DNA of 64,000 bases from Labilithrix luteola (GTDB lineage Bacteria > Myxococcota_A > Polyangia > Polyangiales > Polyangiaceae): positions 5,942,501-6,006,500 of the forward strand of contig NZ_CP012333.1 in assembly GCF_001263205.1 (NCBI RefSeq), in the 5' to 3' direction. This document shows, piece by piece, positions 16,557 through 25,370 of the stretch. The notes under the pieces were generated by a model. That model ran no database searches. It was not told where the DNA came from and saw nothing but the letters and a program-made list of their open reading frames with translations. Each line of letters opens with the position of its first letter. The stretch's first letter is position 1. Position numbers and translations under genes: made by a program.

Positions 16557-18258
16557 AGACCGCGCCGCTCATGTAGCTGTCCAGCTTGCTCTGGTCACCG
16601 CCGATCCCGGTGGCGCTCGAGGACTCGAGGCGCGCGCCGACGGCGATCCGAGAGCCGTCACCGGACATCGACACCGACCCGCCGAACTCCGAGAAGGCGT
16701 AGGTGTTCGAGGCCTTCACATAGGTGTCCTGTGACCACGTCGTTCCCGTGCGCGAAAAGACATAGGCAGCGCCGCTCTGTTTCGCACTCCCGTCGTTCTG
16801 GTTACCGTTGATCCCCGTCGCGGCCGAGTCCTCGTGCTCGGCGCCGACGATGAGCCGCGCGCCGTCCGCGGAGAGGGCCACGGACGCACCGAAGTAGGCT
16901 CCTGACCACGTGTTCGATGCCTTCACGTAGGCTTCTTGCGTCCACGTCGTGCCCGATCGAACGAACACGTAAGCCGCGCCGCTGTAGAGCTGCGGTGCCG
17001 TCTTCTGATCGCCGTTGCCGTCGATCCCCGTCGCGCTCGACTGCTCCATCATGGCACCTACGGCGAGCCTCGATCCATCGGCGGACAGAGCGAGGGCGCT
17101 GCCGAAGTCGTCGAGCAAGCTCGTGTTCGACGGCTTGACGTATGCCTCTTGCGACCACGAGGTCCCCCCCGTGCGCGCGAACACGTAGACGGCGCCGGCT
17201 GCGAAGGCGCTGTCGTCGGCTTGGTTTTGGTTGATCCCTGTCGCGTTCGACGACTCGCCATCCGCACCGACGGCGAGGTGCATTCCGTCCGCCGAGAGGG
17301 TGACGATACGGCCGAAACAGTCGTTGGCCCCGGTGTTCGACGCCTTGACGTACGCCTCCTGCGACCACGTCGTCCCGGATCGGACGAACACGTATGCGGC
17401 GCCGGATTGCCTCAGGCTGTTGTCGCTCTGATTCGAATTGATGCCGGTCGCGTTCGACTGCTCGCCGTATGCGCCAACGACGAGTCGCGTCCCGTCGCCG
17501 GAGATCGACACCGACGCACCGAAGGCGTCTCCCTCGGTGGCACTGGCAGAGCCCGTATTGGAGGCTTTGATATAGGCCTCCTGCGTCCACGTCGTTCCGG
17601 CTCGGACGAAGACGTACGCGGCGCCGCTCTCCGGCGAGCCGTTGTCGGCCTGATTCCCGCCGACGCCGGTCGCGCTGGAGTCCTCGCTCAGCGCGCCGAC
17701 GACGAGCCGCGACCCGTCGGCGGAGAGTGCCACCGCCGTGCCGAACATGTCACCGGCTTCGGCGTTCGACGCCTTGATGTACGCCTCTTGCGTCCATGCC
17801 GTGCCCGACCACACGAACAGGTAAACCGCACCGGCGAGCGATGCGGAGTCGTCGGCTTGGTTTTGATTGATGCCCTTTGCGTTGGAGCTCTCCCCGCGCG
17901 CGCCGATCGCTAGGTATTTGCCGTCGGCGGAGAACGAAACCGCAGAGCCGAACGTGTCGTACGTACCCGTGTTCGACGCCTTGAAATACGTCGCCGAGCC
18001 GAAGGCGGGATATCCGCCGGCGTCCGGGGCGGACGAATCCGCATCGGCGTTGGCGGTCGTGCCGGAGTCGTTGCCCGGAGGCGGATCGCTGCTCGACGAC
18101 GCGTTGGCGTCCGCCTTGCTCGGGATCGGGCTGCTCGCGTCCTCGTTGCTCGAGTCCGCGCCGCTCACGCCTTCGGCGGTTGGATCTCCGGCGCACGCAC
18201 CGAGGGCGAACAGGACCAACGATACGGACGACACGATTCCGAACGAACGAAATCTCAT
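16546..18258 (-). CDS. Lipoprotein with seven FG-GAP/integrin-like propeller repeats
   Basis: The 570-residue product has a lipobox signal (VLFALGACAG), a low-complexity Ser/Asp/Ala linker to about residue 85, and then seven tandem units of about 68 residues. Each unit runs Y-[IVF]-K-x-SN, FG-x-[SAV]-x-S-x-DG, a VGA strand, SS-x-ATG-[IV], an Asn/Asp-rich loop, SGA-[AV]-YVF and a Trp strand. FG-GAP at the start and Asp/Asn-rich loops are the signature of the integrin-alpha-type beta-propeller, where such loops bind calcium. Seven units fit a closed seven-blade propeller on the cell surface. Adhesion or matrix binding is a reasonable guess. It lies 9 bases downstream of the thrombospondin-type gene. 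Confidence 0.85.
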   Translation of the reverse strand: MRFRSFGIVSSVSLVLFALGACAGDPTAEGVSGADSSNEDASSPIPSKADANASSSSDPPPGNDSGTTANADADSSAPDAGGYPAFGSATYFKASNTGTYDTFGSAVSFSADGKYLAIGARGESSNAKGINQNQADDSASLAGAVYLFVWSGTAWTQEAYIKASNAEAGDMFGTAVALSADGSRLVVGALSEDSSATGVGGNQADNGSPESGAAYVFVRAGTTWTQEAYIKASNTGSASATEGDAFGASVSISGDGTRLVVGAYGEQSNATGINSNQSDNSLRQSGAAYVFVRSGTTWSQEAYVKASNTGANDCFGRIVTLSADGMHLAVGADGESSNATGINQNQADDSAFAAGAVYVFARTGGTSWSQEAYVKPSNTSLLDDFGSALALSADGSRLAVGAMMEQSSATGIDGNGDQKTAPQLYSGAAYVFVRSGTTWTQEAYVKASNTWSGAYFGASVALSADGARLIVGAEHEDSAATGINGNQNDGSAKQSGAAYVFSRTGTTWSQDTYVKASNTYAFSEFGGSVSMSGDGSRIAVGARLESSSATGIGGDQSKLDSYMSGAVYVY

Positions 18259-18267
18259 GGGAGCCCT

Positions 18268-18858
18268 CTATTGGCAGGTGCCCTGGCCGCCGGGCAGCGT
18301 GGCGTTCGACGGGCTGCCGCCGATGGTGCATGCCTTGGCGCCGGTCCACAGGCACCCTGCGGCGAGGCACTTCGCGGCATAGTTCGCGAGCGTGTCCGAG
18401 CACCATTTCATGTCGCCGCCGCAGACGTTGTAGGGCATGACCGGGCAGCACTCCTCGCGCGGGCCACAGCAACCCGAGACGGTGCAGTCTTGCGAGTTGG
18501 TGCACTCCCCGCCGCAGAGCGTGCAGTTTACCGGTAGCCCGTCACGCCGCTTGCATTCGCGCGTGCGCGTCTTCGTGCCACTTCCGCACGTCACGCTGCA
18601 GTTCGAATAGTCGGACCACTCGCCGTAAGTGTAGTCGCCACTTGCGTCGACCTCCGCATCCGCGTTCGGCGCCGCGTCCTCGGCGCCCGCTTCGTTCGCA
18701 GGATTTTGTGACCCGGGGATGGTCGTTCCCGTCTGCGACGGCGCAGGGGCGGCGGGGGCACCGGTATCGGTTGTAGGCTCGCCCTCCGAGGCGCAGGCGG
18801 CGATCGCGCCGAGGGTCAGTGTGACGAGCGCAACGAGGGATTGGCTTCGCGAGATCAT
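18268..18858 (-). CDS. Lipoprotein with a thrombospondin type 1 domain
   Basis: The 196-residue product has a lipobox signal (TLGAIAACASEG) and an Ala/Pro/Asp linker to about residue 75. The next 60 residues match the thrombospondin type 1 repeat: EWSDYSNCSVTCGSG, then TRTRECKR and further Cys residues in the expected order, including the W-x-x-[WY/S]-x-x-C core and the C-S-x-T-C-G motif. A second Cys-rich segment (CCGPREECCPVM...CGGDMKWC) follows. TSR domains bind sulfated glycans and proteins in animals and are rare in bacteria. It sits between the IgGFc-binding-like and propeller genes in one operon. Confidence 0.8.
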   Translation of the reverse strand: MISRSQSLVALVTLTLGAIAACASEGEPTTDTGAPAAPAPSQTGTTIPGSQNPANEAGAEDAAPNADAEVDASGDYTYGEWSDYSNCSVTCGSGTKTRTRECKRRDGLPVNCTLCGGECTNSQDCTVSGCCGPREECCPVMPYNVCGGDMKWCSDTLANYAAKCLAAGCLWTGAKACTIGGSPSNATLPGGQGTCQ

Positions 18859-18886
18859 GGGCAGGCACCTCGGTTCTCGGACGAGA

Positions 18887-20470
18887 TCACTTCAGTGGCG
18901 GCGGAGCGATGTGCTCCAGATCGAGGCCGGCGGGATACTGGTAGCTCGTGGACTTGCCGTACCCGAGCACCTGGAGGCCGAACGGTTCGGACGACTCGAT
19001 GACGTGCGCGCCGCGGCTGCTCTTGTCGTCGAGGCGGATGCGATGCACCCCGAAGCCGGACGTCCCGATGGCCGTCGCGGCGGTCTCGATCGGAGCGCCG
19101 TCGAGCGTCAGCGTCGTGGTCATTGGATGAACGGCATCGACGTAACTCGTGTCGTAATCGTCCGGCGCGAGGAATACGTACTTCGTTCGATATTGCTCGA
19201 CTGCAACGAGCGAGCTCATCGAAGGATCACCTTCGTTCGTGTCCGGATCCACGGCGTTGCCGCCGAGCATCAGCGTGATGACCGCGAAGGCTTGGTCGCC
19301 GACGATCTCGAAGTCCTGTTCCACGATGCCGAGGTCGACCACCTGGCCGGCATCGATCGTGGCGGGGGCGTTCTTCGGTGCATCTTGCGGGTACGTGAGC
19401 TTCGTTCCGTCGACGTTCCCGTAGATGCGCACGACGTGCCCGGGGACAGCGCCGTAGGGGCCCGTGGGCTGCTCGACGAAGTAATGCTTGCCGAGCGTCT
19501 CTGCCGGCAGCACCGACTGCTCGAGGTGGTCGCAGGCCATGATTCCTTGCGGAACGTTGAGGCACGGATGTCCGGCGATCACCTGCACCGGGTGATCGGC
19601 GATGACCAGCGAGCCGCTCAGGTCGCTGTCGTTCCCGCTCTGCGCCGCGACCTCCACGACGTCACCCGCGTTCATCGAGAATTCCAGCGTGCCCTTGGCG
19701 TCGGTCGCCGCGAGCCCGCCGCCCGCCAGTACCTTTGCCGTCGACGACAGCTGCACCTTCACCTTCGTGCCGTCGGCGGTGGCGGTGACTGCGAAGTAGG
19801 AATTCCCGTTTGCGCTCGCGACGCCCGTGATGCGGTAAGTCCCCGTGAGGGCGTTGGTCGGAAATAGAAGCGAAGCGTCGTTCGAATAGGACAGGCAGCT
19901 GACACCCGGACAGCCGAGATCGCCGGGGCACGCGGTCCAGTCCTTCTTCGCCGGCCCGCCGACCGGTGCGTATTCGAGCGCGTTGAACTGATAGACCGTG
20001 ACCGGCCGGTCCGACTTCAGGTGATAGGCGCCGCCGGCCGCGTGCACGCTCGCGGGGAGGGCAGAGAGGACCGAGCCGCAGTAGTCGGAGTCCTTCCCTT
20101 TGAGCTCGGGAACCCAGGGCAGGTAGATCTTCGTCAGGCCGTTCGGCTCGACCGTGGCGGTGCTGACTTGTGCGCCGGCGCGCTCGACCTTGATGTTGGC
20201 GGGCCTCGTTCCCGCGTTGGCTACGACGACGGCAAAGTCGAATACGCTCCAGGCAACGTTGGCCACCGGCGTCGGCCACGCGTCGCACCCGATATACGAC
20301 TTCGATTTCGCGGCAGCCTCGCAGGGGTCGCCCTCGGGGGCTTCACCGAACGACGAAGTGTCGCCGCCGTCCGGCGGTGGAGGCCCGAACGACCTGCGGC
20401 TGGACGTGCAACCGCCGATCACGGCGACGCCGGTGGCGAACAAGAAAGGTAGATGGTGCCAGCGAATCAT
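18887..20470 (-). CDS. IgGFc-binding-like lipoprotein
   Basis: The 527-residue product starts at the ATG whose A-T-G-A overlaps the stop of the upstream gene by four bases, which fixes the start. It has a lipobox signal (FLFATGVAVIGGCTSS). The body resembles the IgGFc-binding N-terminal domain family (PF17517): YIGCDAWPTP...FAVVVANAG near the start, repeated VTVYQFN and VIAGHPCLNVP segments, then HYFVEQPTG and the late FLAPDDYDTSYVD and HVIESSEPFGLQVLGYG strands. The domain is named from the mammalian mucin-like protein FCGBP; bacterial members are extracellular and of unknown ligand. A surface adhesin role is inferred. Confidence 0.8.
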   Translation of the reverse strand: MIRWHHLPFLFATGVAVIGGCTSSRRSFGPPPPDGGDTSSFGEAPEGDPCEAAAKSKSYIGCDAWPTPVANVAWSVFDFAVVVANAGTRPANIKVERAGAQVSTATVEPNGLTKIYLPWVPELKGKDSDYCGSVLSALPASVHAAGGAYHLKSDRPVTVYQFNALEYAPVGGPAKKDWTACPGDLGCPGVSCLSYSNDASLLFPTNALTGTYRITGVASANGNSYFAVTATADGTKVKVQLSSTAKVLAGGGLAATDAKGTLEFSMNAGDVVEVAAQSGNDSDLSGSLVIADHPVQVIAGHPCLNVPQGIMACDHLEQSVLPAETLGKHYFVEQPTGPYGAVPGHVVRIYGNVDGTKLTYPQDAPKNAPATIDAGQVVDLGIVEQDFEIVGDQAFAVITLMLGGNAVDPDTNEGDPSMSSLVAVEQYRTKYVFLAPDDYDTSYVDAVHPMTTTLTLDGAPIETAATAIGTSGFGVHRIRLDDKSSRGAHVIESSEPFGLQVLGYGKSTSYQYPAGLDLEHIAPPPLK

Positions 20471-21750
20471 TTGACCGGTCCCTTGCTGCAATCCTGGACC
20501 TGGCATTCCCCGTTGCCACAGCGTTGGTCCTTCGCGCAGGCGTGCCCGCAGCTGCCGCAATGGGCGGGGAAGTTCTGCGTGTCGACCTCGCAGCCGTCGG
20601 GCAGCTGCTTGTTGCAGTCCGCGAAGCCGGCCTTGCATTTGTACGTGCACTGACTGTCGATGCAGACGGGGCTGCCGTTTCCACCCTCCCACGGGCCGAG
20701 GCAGTCGCCCTGGCAGCTCCCGCAGTGGTGTGGATCGTTCGTCGTGTCGACGCACTCGTTCCCGCACCACGTCAGGCCGGGCGGGCAATCACACACTTGC
20801 TCGAGCGTCGTCGAGCTGGGCTTCGTGTGACAGACCTCGTTGCACTTGTTCCCGCACGCGCCGCAGTTGTCCTTGTTCTCGAACGTGTCGAGCTCACAGC
20901 CGTCGAACGCCGGGTTCGCGGGATCGGCGACGGTCTTTTCGAGGTCGCCGTTGCAGTCTCGCCACACGTGCGGAGGGATGAGCGACGCATCGCAGATCGG
21001 TTTGCACCCGGGTAGGCCACCCGCCGGATTGGGGCCGTCGCACGTGAAGACGATGTGCTTGGTGGCCAGCAGGGCCACGGTCTCTGCCGAAATCGACGAG
21101 TCGGGACATTGCCGCCCGCACGCCCCGCAGTTCTTGGCGTCGTGATTCAGGTCCTTGCACTGGAGCCCGCACGTGCCCGCTCCGCAGTTGGTCGCGCCGT
21201 TCGGACAGGCGGGCAGCGGATTGCCCCCGATGCAGATGTGGTCGCCGCGGGGATCGACCGGAGCGACCACTCCACAACCACCGCAGTTACGTGGATCGCA
21301 CGCCAGCTGCGCGGAACATCCTTTGACCGGATCGCCGATCATCGGATCTGCGCCGAAGCAGTTGCGCATCGGACCGAACGGCAGATCGTCGGTGCAAAGG
21401 AAGACGCATTGGCCTTCGAGGCAAGCTGGTCGGGTGTGAGGCGGCGGCGCCCCGCCGTCGTCGCAGCGGGTACCGCAGCCCCCGCAGTTTTCGATGTCCG
21501 TCCGGACGTTCGCCTCGCAGCCGTCGCCCGCGTCCGCGTTGCAGTCCAAATGCAACGGCAGACACTCGTTCGACGGACACTGCGGTGGCCCGGCCTCGAG
21601 TCCCGCGTCCGTGACCGTGTCCGTGGGCAGCGTCGCTCCGGCCTCCGTCTCCGTCTCCGGCACGAACCTGTCCCTCGTCGTCGCGCACGCGGCGCACACG
21701 ACGAGCGCAAGGGCGAAAGAGCAGACGATCGCGCGGTCAAGCTTGCTCAT
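20467..21750 (-). CDS. Large Cys-rich repeat lipoprotein
   Basis: The 427-residue product starts with a signal peptide ending in a lipobox (LVVCAACA). The mature part holds many copies of the module NCG-x-CG-x-x-C together with DGCE-[AVL]-[ND] motifs, at intervals of 30-60 residues (for example ENCGGCGTRC, KNCGACGRQC, DNCGACGNKC, HHCGSCQGDC, AHCGSCGHAC). Such modules occur in very many secreted proteins of Polyangiales; they are presumably disulfide-bonded stalk-like or binding domains. It is the first gene of the tightly coupled block that ends with the STAND regulator. Confidence 0.8.
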   Translation of the reverse strand: MSKLDRAIVCSFALALVVCAACATTRDRFVPETETEAGATLPTDTVTDAGLEAGPPQCPSNECLPLHLDCNADAGDGCEANVRTDIENCGGCGTRCDDGGAPPPHTRPACLEGQCVFLCTDDLPFGPMRNCFGADPMIGDPVKGCSAQLACDPRNCGGCGVVAPVDPRGDHICIGGNPLPACPNGATNCGAGTCGLQCKDLNHDAKNCGACGRQCPDSSISAETVALLATKHIVFTCDGPNPAGGLPGCKPICDASLIPPHVWRDCNGDLEKTVADPANPAFDGCELDTFENKDNCGACGNKCNEVCHTKPSSTTLEQVCDCPPGLTWCGNECVDTTNDPHHCGSCQGDCLGPWEGGNGSPVCIDSQCTYKCKAGFADCNKQLPDGCEVDTQNFPAHCGSCGHACAKDQRCGNGECQVQDCSKGPVK

Positions 21751-21835
21751 TGACGGCCGGCGCGAAACCTAGCCGTCGAGCTCTTTCAGACCCCGTTAAG
21801 TCTCCGCGATCGCGGTTAAGCCGTCCGGTGGAGCG

Positions 21836-22009
21836 TTAATCGGCGCTGAGATCGTTCAGACGCTCCTGGCAAAGCTCGATCTCGTCGGCAATCGCGCGTG
21901 GCTCCCGCCGCAATTCGGGAGAGTCGAGTCTTTCATGCGAATTGCCGAATAGGCAAGCGGCGATGAAACCGCTCCTCGCGCAATTTCCGTCGCGTCGAGG
22001 CCTGTCCAC
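21836..22009 (-). CDS. Possible small ORF of 57 residues
   Basis: A GTG-started frame begins 16 bases after the beta-helix lipoprotein stop. Its second half reads as a compact amphipathic helix with good third positions (REPRAIADEIELCQERLNDL) before TAA. The first half is less convincing, so it may be the tail of a decayed gene rather than a complete one. If real, it sits inside the same minus-strand transcription unit. Confidence 0.3.
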   Translation of the reverse strand: MDRPRRDGNCARSGFIAACLFGNSHERLDSPELRREPRAIADEIELCQERLNDLSAD

Positions 22010-22025
22010 TTCATGGTCGCGCGCG

Positions 22026-23582
22026 TTAGAACTGGAGGCCCTGACCGGGTTGCGCCGTCACGATGCCGAAGTTGTTTCCGGGCACGAGCGGGACGGCGAT
22101 CGCCCCGTCGACGAGTGACGCGGCGTATTTGCCGGTGGCGTCGGCGCCCTGAACATTCGCTTTCCATGTGTTGCCGACCGCCTGCACGACGGTGCTCGTC
22201 GGATAGAGCAGCAGTCCAACACCGGTGTCTCCGCCGAGAAGCGTGTTTCCTCCTGGGGAGGCCGCCGTTCCGAGATCCATATTCGCTCCGGTAACCGGAC
22301 TCTTGTCGAAGCCCACCGTCACTGCACCGAAGTTGTTCGTGGCAGTGACCCGCGTGTTGCGCATTCGCACCTTGGTGGTCTCGTCGCAGACGAACAGCGC
22401 CACGGTTCCGCCGTTGATGACGCTCGATTCGACGTCCACCTGGGCACCGTTGCCAGCGAAGAGGGCGACCGAATACACGTTCGAGATCGTCATCGACGCG
22501 AAGGTCAGTGTGGCGTCGTCGACGGCAATGCCCATGCCGGTCGAATCGAGGATGTCGAACCCGCGCACCGCCGCGTTGGTTACCCCGGGCGGAACGACGA
22601 CTGCGACGTTGGGCGACCCGAACTCCGCCCGAGCGCTGCCACCGGAGAACGTGTAGTTGCCGGAGCCGTTGAGCAGTGTCGCGATCGCACCCTTGCCCTT
22701 GTTGGGCACGTCTCCGATGAGCGCCACATCGCTCTTGAGGGTGAGCGGGAAGGTTTCGCCTGCGGCGCTGTCGTAGTTGCCGGGCGCGACCATGATCTCG
22801 ACAGCGCCCTCCGGCACCGCAGTGAGCGCGTGCGTGAGCGTCTTCCACGGACTACCTCGAAGTCCCGTGTTCCCATCGCTCCCGACAGTCACGTCGACGA
22901 AATAGCGTTGCACGCAAGCGACAGTCACGTCCGTGACGTCCTTGCCGGTGACCGTGCCGCTTCCGTTCGTGACCTCGCACTCCTGCGGCGGCGCCTCCGG
23001 TGACGTCGTGACGGTGACGTCGTAAGCGTTGCCGTCGATCACCTTCTGCGTGAACGAGAACGTGGTGCCGCTCACCGGAAGGTCTTCGGCGCCGTTGTGC
23101 AAGACGAGGCCCGTACCCAACAAGCCGGTGACGGTTCCTCCAACCGTGTACTGGTTGGTCGTGCATGTGACATCGACGGATACGTCGGCACTCTCGATGG
23201 CGCCCTTGCCGTCGACGACCGTGCACGTCTGGGACGGATTCTTGGGCTGCGTCTCGACCGTCACGTCGTAGTTCGCGCCTGCGGTGAGCTCGATCACGAA
23301 GGTGCTCGTGCCATCGGTGGAGACGGCGAGTTTGTCCTGGCCGTTGTTCTCGAGGACGAGACCGTCGCCCTTCAGTCCCTTCACCGACACTCGGACGGCG
23401 TGAAGTTGGGCCTTGGGCGGCGCATCCTCGTTGCTCCCGCCGAGGCCGGCGTCCGAGGCCGGCGTTTCGGCAGCGCTCGGTATCGAGCTGGCGCCCTCCT
23501 CGTCGGAGCTTCCACACGCGATCGTCGGGCAGAGAAGCAAGGCAAGCACGGACGCGTGACGCATCCATCGAGCAGCAATCAT
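22026..23582 (-). CDS. Lipoprotein with DUF1565-type parallel beta-helix
   Basis: The 518-residue product begins with a signal peptide and lipobox (LALLLCPTIAC). Two related beta-rich repeats of about 80 residues come next (VSVKGLKGDGLVLENNG... and GTVTGLLGTGLVLHNGA...), each ending in a conserved Cys. The C-terminal 300 residues start YFVDVTVGSDGNTGLRGSPWKTLTHAL and continue through APGNYDSAAGETFPL and repeated short beta-strands, the pattern of DUF1565 right-handed parallel beta-helix proteins. These are surface-exposed and sometimes polysaccharide-binding or degrading; no catalytic residues can be picked out. It is probably the first gene of the minus-strand run down to 13604. Confidence 0.8.
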   Translation of the reverse strand: MIAARWMRHASVLALLLCPTIACGSSDEEGASSIPSAAETPASDAGLGGSNEDAPPKAQLHAVRVSVKGLKGDGLVLENNGQDKLAVSTDGTSTFVIELTAGANYDVTVETQPKNPSQTCTVVDGKGAIESADVSVDVTCTTNQYTVGGTVTGLLGTGLVLHNGAEDLPVSGTTFSFTQKVIDGNAYDVTVTTSPEAPPQECEVTNGSGTVTGKDVTDVTVACVQRYFVDVTVGSDGNTGLRGSPWKTLTHALTAVPEGAVEIMVAPGNYDSAAGETFPLTLKSDVALIGDVPNKGKGAIATLLNGSGNYTFSGGSARAEFGSPNVAVVVPPGVTNAAVRGFDILDSTGMGIAVDDATLTFASMTISNVYSVALFAGNGAQVDVESSVINGGTVALFVCDETTKVRMRNTRVTATNNFGAVTVGFDKSPVTGANMDLGTAASPGGNTLLGGDTGVGLLLYPTSTVVQAVGNTWKANVQGADATGKYAASLVDGAIAVPLVPGNNFGIVTAQPGQGLQF

Positions 23583-23792
23583 TCGAGCCTCCGGTAGCGA
23601 GTCACGCCGCTCAGGCCGCGAACCGCCAACCTGCCACCCTAATCAGGCATCTCCCGTCGTCTAGCGCGTTCTCGAATCGAGACGGCGCTGTGATTCACCT
23701 TCTCCATGCTGTGTTCCGCTGCCCGCTCGTCTCGAGAACTGGCACGTCGTGCGACACCTCTCTCGATTCGGGGCGACGGCGTGACGACTTCG

Positions 23793-23984
23793 TCACGGAA
23801 TGAGCTTCGCCAGGAACATGTCGTCGGGCACGGTCACGCGCACGGTCAATGTCGACTTCGAGTGCAAGGGTCGAATCCCTACGGTGCACGAAGTCGAATA
23901 CGCAAAGAGGGCGGGCATGAGGACGACGCTCTCCTCGGGGCCTTTCGAGTAGCGAGTATCGACGATTGCATCGACATTCCTCAC
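23793..23984 (-). pseudogene. Short coding-like relic in a 630-base gap
   Basis: A GTG at 23984 opens a frame of 63 residues with good codon bias that ends SKSTLTVRVTVPDDMFLAKLIP. It has no signal peptide and no close ribosome binding site, so it is more likely the 3' end of a lost gene than a complete gene. The rest of the gap 23583-24216 shows no other coding signal; it should contain the divergent promoters of the beta-helix lipoprotein and the exported protein at 24217. Confidence 0.3.
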
Positions 23985-24216
23985 CTCGATGACACGGCGC
24001 CGGGCACGGCCAGGTATTGCGCAACCTCGATGCGTTGTACTTCGCATGGCCAGCATTGCCGCGCTCTGCCACGAGGGCAGGGGAGCGTCCCCAGTATCGA
24101 GCTCTTCCGGACGCGTCTCGAGACTGCGATTGAGGCGTCGGCGCGAGCATGGATCCAGCGGCGCGACGTCGATCGCTCGCTCATCCCACCGACAATTGCG
24201 GTAGTACGTCGATGCC

Positions 24217-24876
24217 TTGATGCGTTGTCGATTGATCGGCGTGGTGGTTCTCGCGCTCCTCGCGCAAACGTCGCGCGCTCGCGCCGATGAAGGCCGTGCG
24301 AACGCGGGCGATGCCACCCCCGCAGCTCCTGCCACTTCGAACGCACCGACCCCCCGTGCGAACGCCATCGAGCGCGAGCCGTCGTTCGACAATGCTCCAC
24401 TCGCGGTGCGACACCAGCGGGTGGAGTACGGCCTTCAGGTGTCGAAGATTCGTTCGCGTATTTCGGGCGCCGATCCCTGGCAAAACGGTCTCGACATCAC
24501 GGCTTCGTTGGGCCTCTCGCCGCGTGTACCGTGGCTTCGCCTCGCCGGTTTCCAAGCCTTCGTCTTCCGAGCCTTCGACTCGAAGAGCTTCTCGGTGACA
24601 CCCTTCTTCCAGGGCCTCGAAGGCGGTGTGAAACTCGGATTCCTGGAGCTCGGTGCGAGCGTCGGGGTATCTGCGGTATCCGTCGATATCGCGCACACGG
24701 ATTGGAGCGTAGGCTTTCTTCAGCCTCGAACGAGCGCTCTCGCGGGCCTCTCGTTCCGAGACGTCCATCTGCGCGCACTCGCGTTCTCGGAGTACTACTG
24801 GCGCTGGGTTGGCCGCGATAGCGCGCTCGTCCAGGGCCTCGGAATTCAGCTTATCATCGGCGTCCCGGCCCGCTGA
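24217..24876 (+). CDS. Exported beta-rich protein, function unknown
   Basis: The 219-residue product has a cleavable-type signal peptide (RLIGVVVLALLAQTSRARA) and an Ala/Thr/Pro linker. The rest is a series of alternating strands with aromatic ends (GLQVSKIRSRI, RLAGFQAFVFRAFDS, GVKLGFLELGASVGVSAVSV, HLRALAFSEYYWRWVG, GLGIQLIIGVPAR), as in small outer-membrane barrels. The start may be either of two consecutive Met codons. Function is unknown. Confidence 0.6.
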   Translation: MMRCRLIGVVVLALLAQTSRARADEGRANAGDATPAAPATSNAPTPRANAIEREPSFDNAPLAVRHQRVEYGLQVSKIRSRISGADPWQNGLDITASLGLSPRVPWLRLAGFQAFVFRAFDSKSFSVTPFFQGLEGGVKLGFLELGASVGVSAVSVDIAHTDWSVGFLQPRTSALAGLSFRDVHLRALAFSEYYWRWVGRDSALVQGLGIQLIIGVPAR

Positions 24877-25052
24877 AGACGCGTTCTCGCGTGCGCTGGG
24901 GGGACAGGCTGAATCCGGAACTCGTGTCCGAAGCTCGTCGCTAGAACTCGTGATTCGATATCGATCGGCGAATCTGTCGACAGGCTAAGTGGGTAAGAAA
25001 TGCGCCCCCCCCCCGAGGGAGGCAGGAACCCGTCCTCGTCGAGAGAGAGAGA

Positions 25053-25370
25053 TTACTCGCCGTGGACGACGGTGCAGTACTTGGCATAGACGCCAAGGAT
25101 GCTGCTGACCTCGGTGTCGACGAGCGAGACCTTGGTGATACCGCCAGCCGCCGCCGCCGCCTGAGCCGACGCGTCGCCCGTGGCGACGATGCCGAGGATC
25201 GAGGACGAGCAGGACTCGCCACGCTTCGCGCCGAGCGGGTTGCCCGTCGCGCTCTGGTGCGCCTGGCTACCGTTGTAGACGAAGCCCGTGACGGGGCTCG
25301 CAGCCATGGCGCAGCCCGACGAGAGGGCGAGGAGACCGGCGAATCCAGCGAGAGACACGATTTTGTTCAT
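25053..25370 (-). CDS. TRL-like small lipoprotein
   Basis: The 105-residue product has a lipobox signal (LLALSSGC) and matches the TRL domain pattern: a P-[VL]-TG-[FI] start, then GESCSSSILGIVATGDAS, a GGITKVSLVD strand and an ending LGVYAKYCTVVHG. TRL proteins are small envelope proteins of unknown function found in many Gram-negative bacteria. A run of ten C residues (25005-25014) lies just downstream. Confidence 0.8.
   Translation of the reverse strand: MNKIVSLAGFAGLLALSSGCAMAASPVTGFVYNGSQAHQSATGNPLGAKRGESCSSSILGIVATGDASAQAAAAAGGITKVSLVDTEVSSILGVYAKYCTVVHGE

Noticed and set aside
25005..25014. C10 run as a phase-variable switch
   Set aside because: It lies outside any reading frame and 38 bases past the TRL-like stop; no promoter is recognisable over it.
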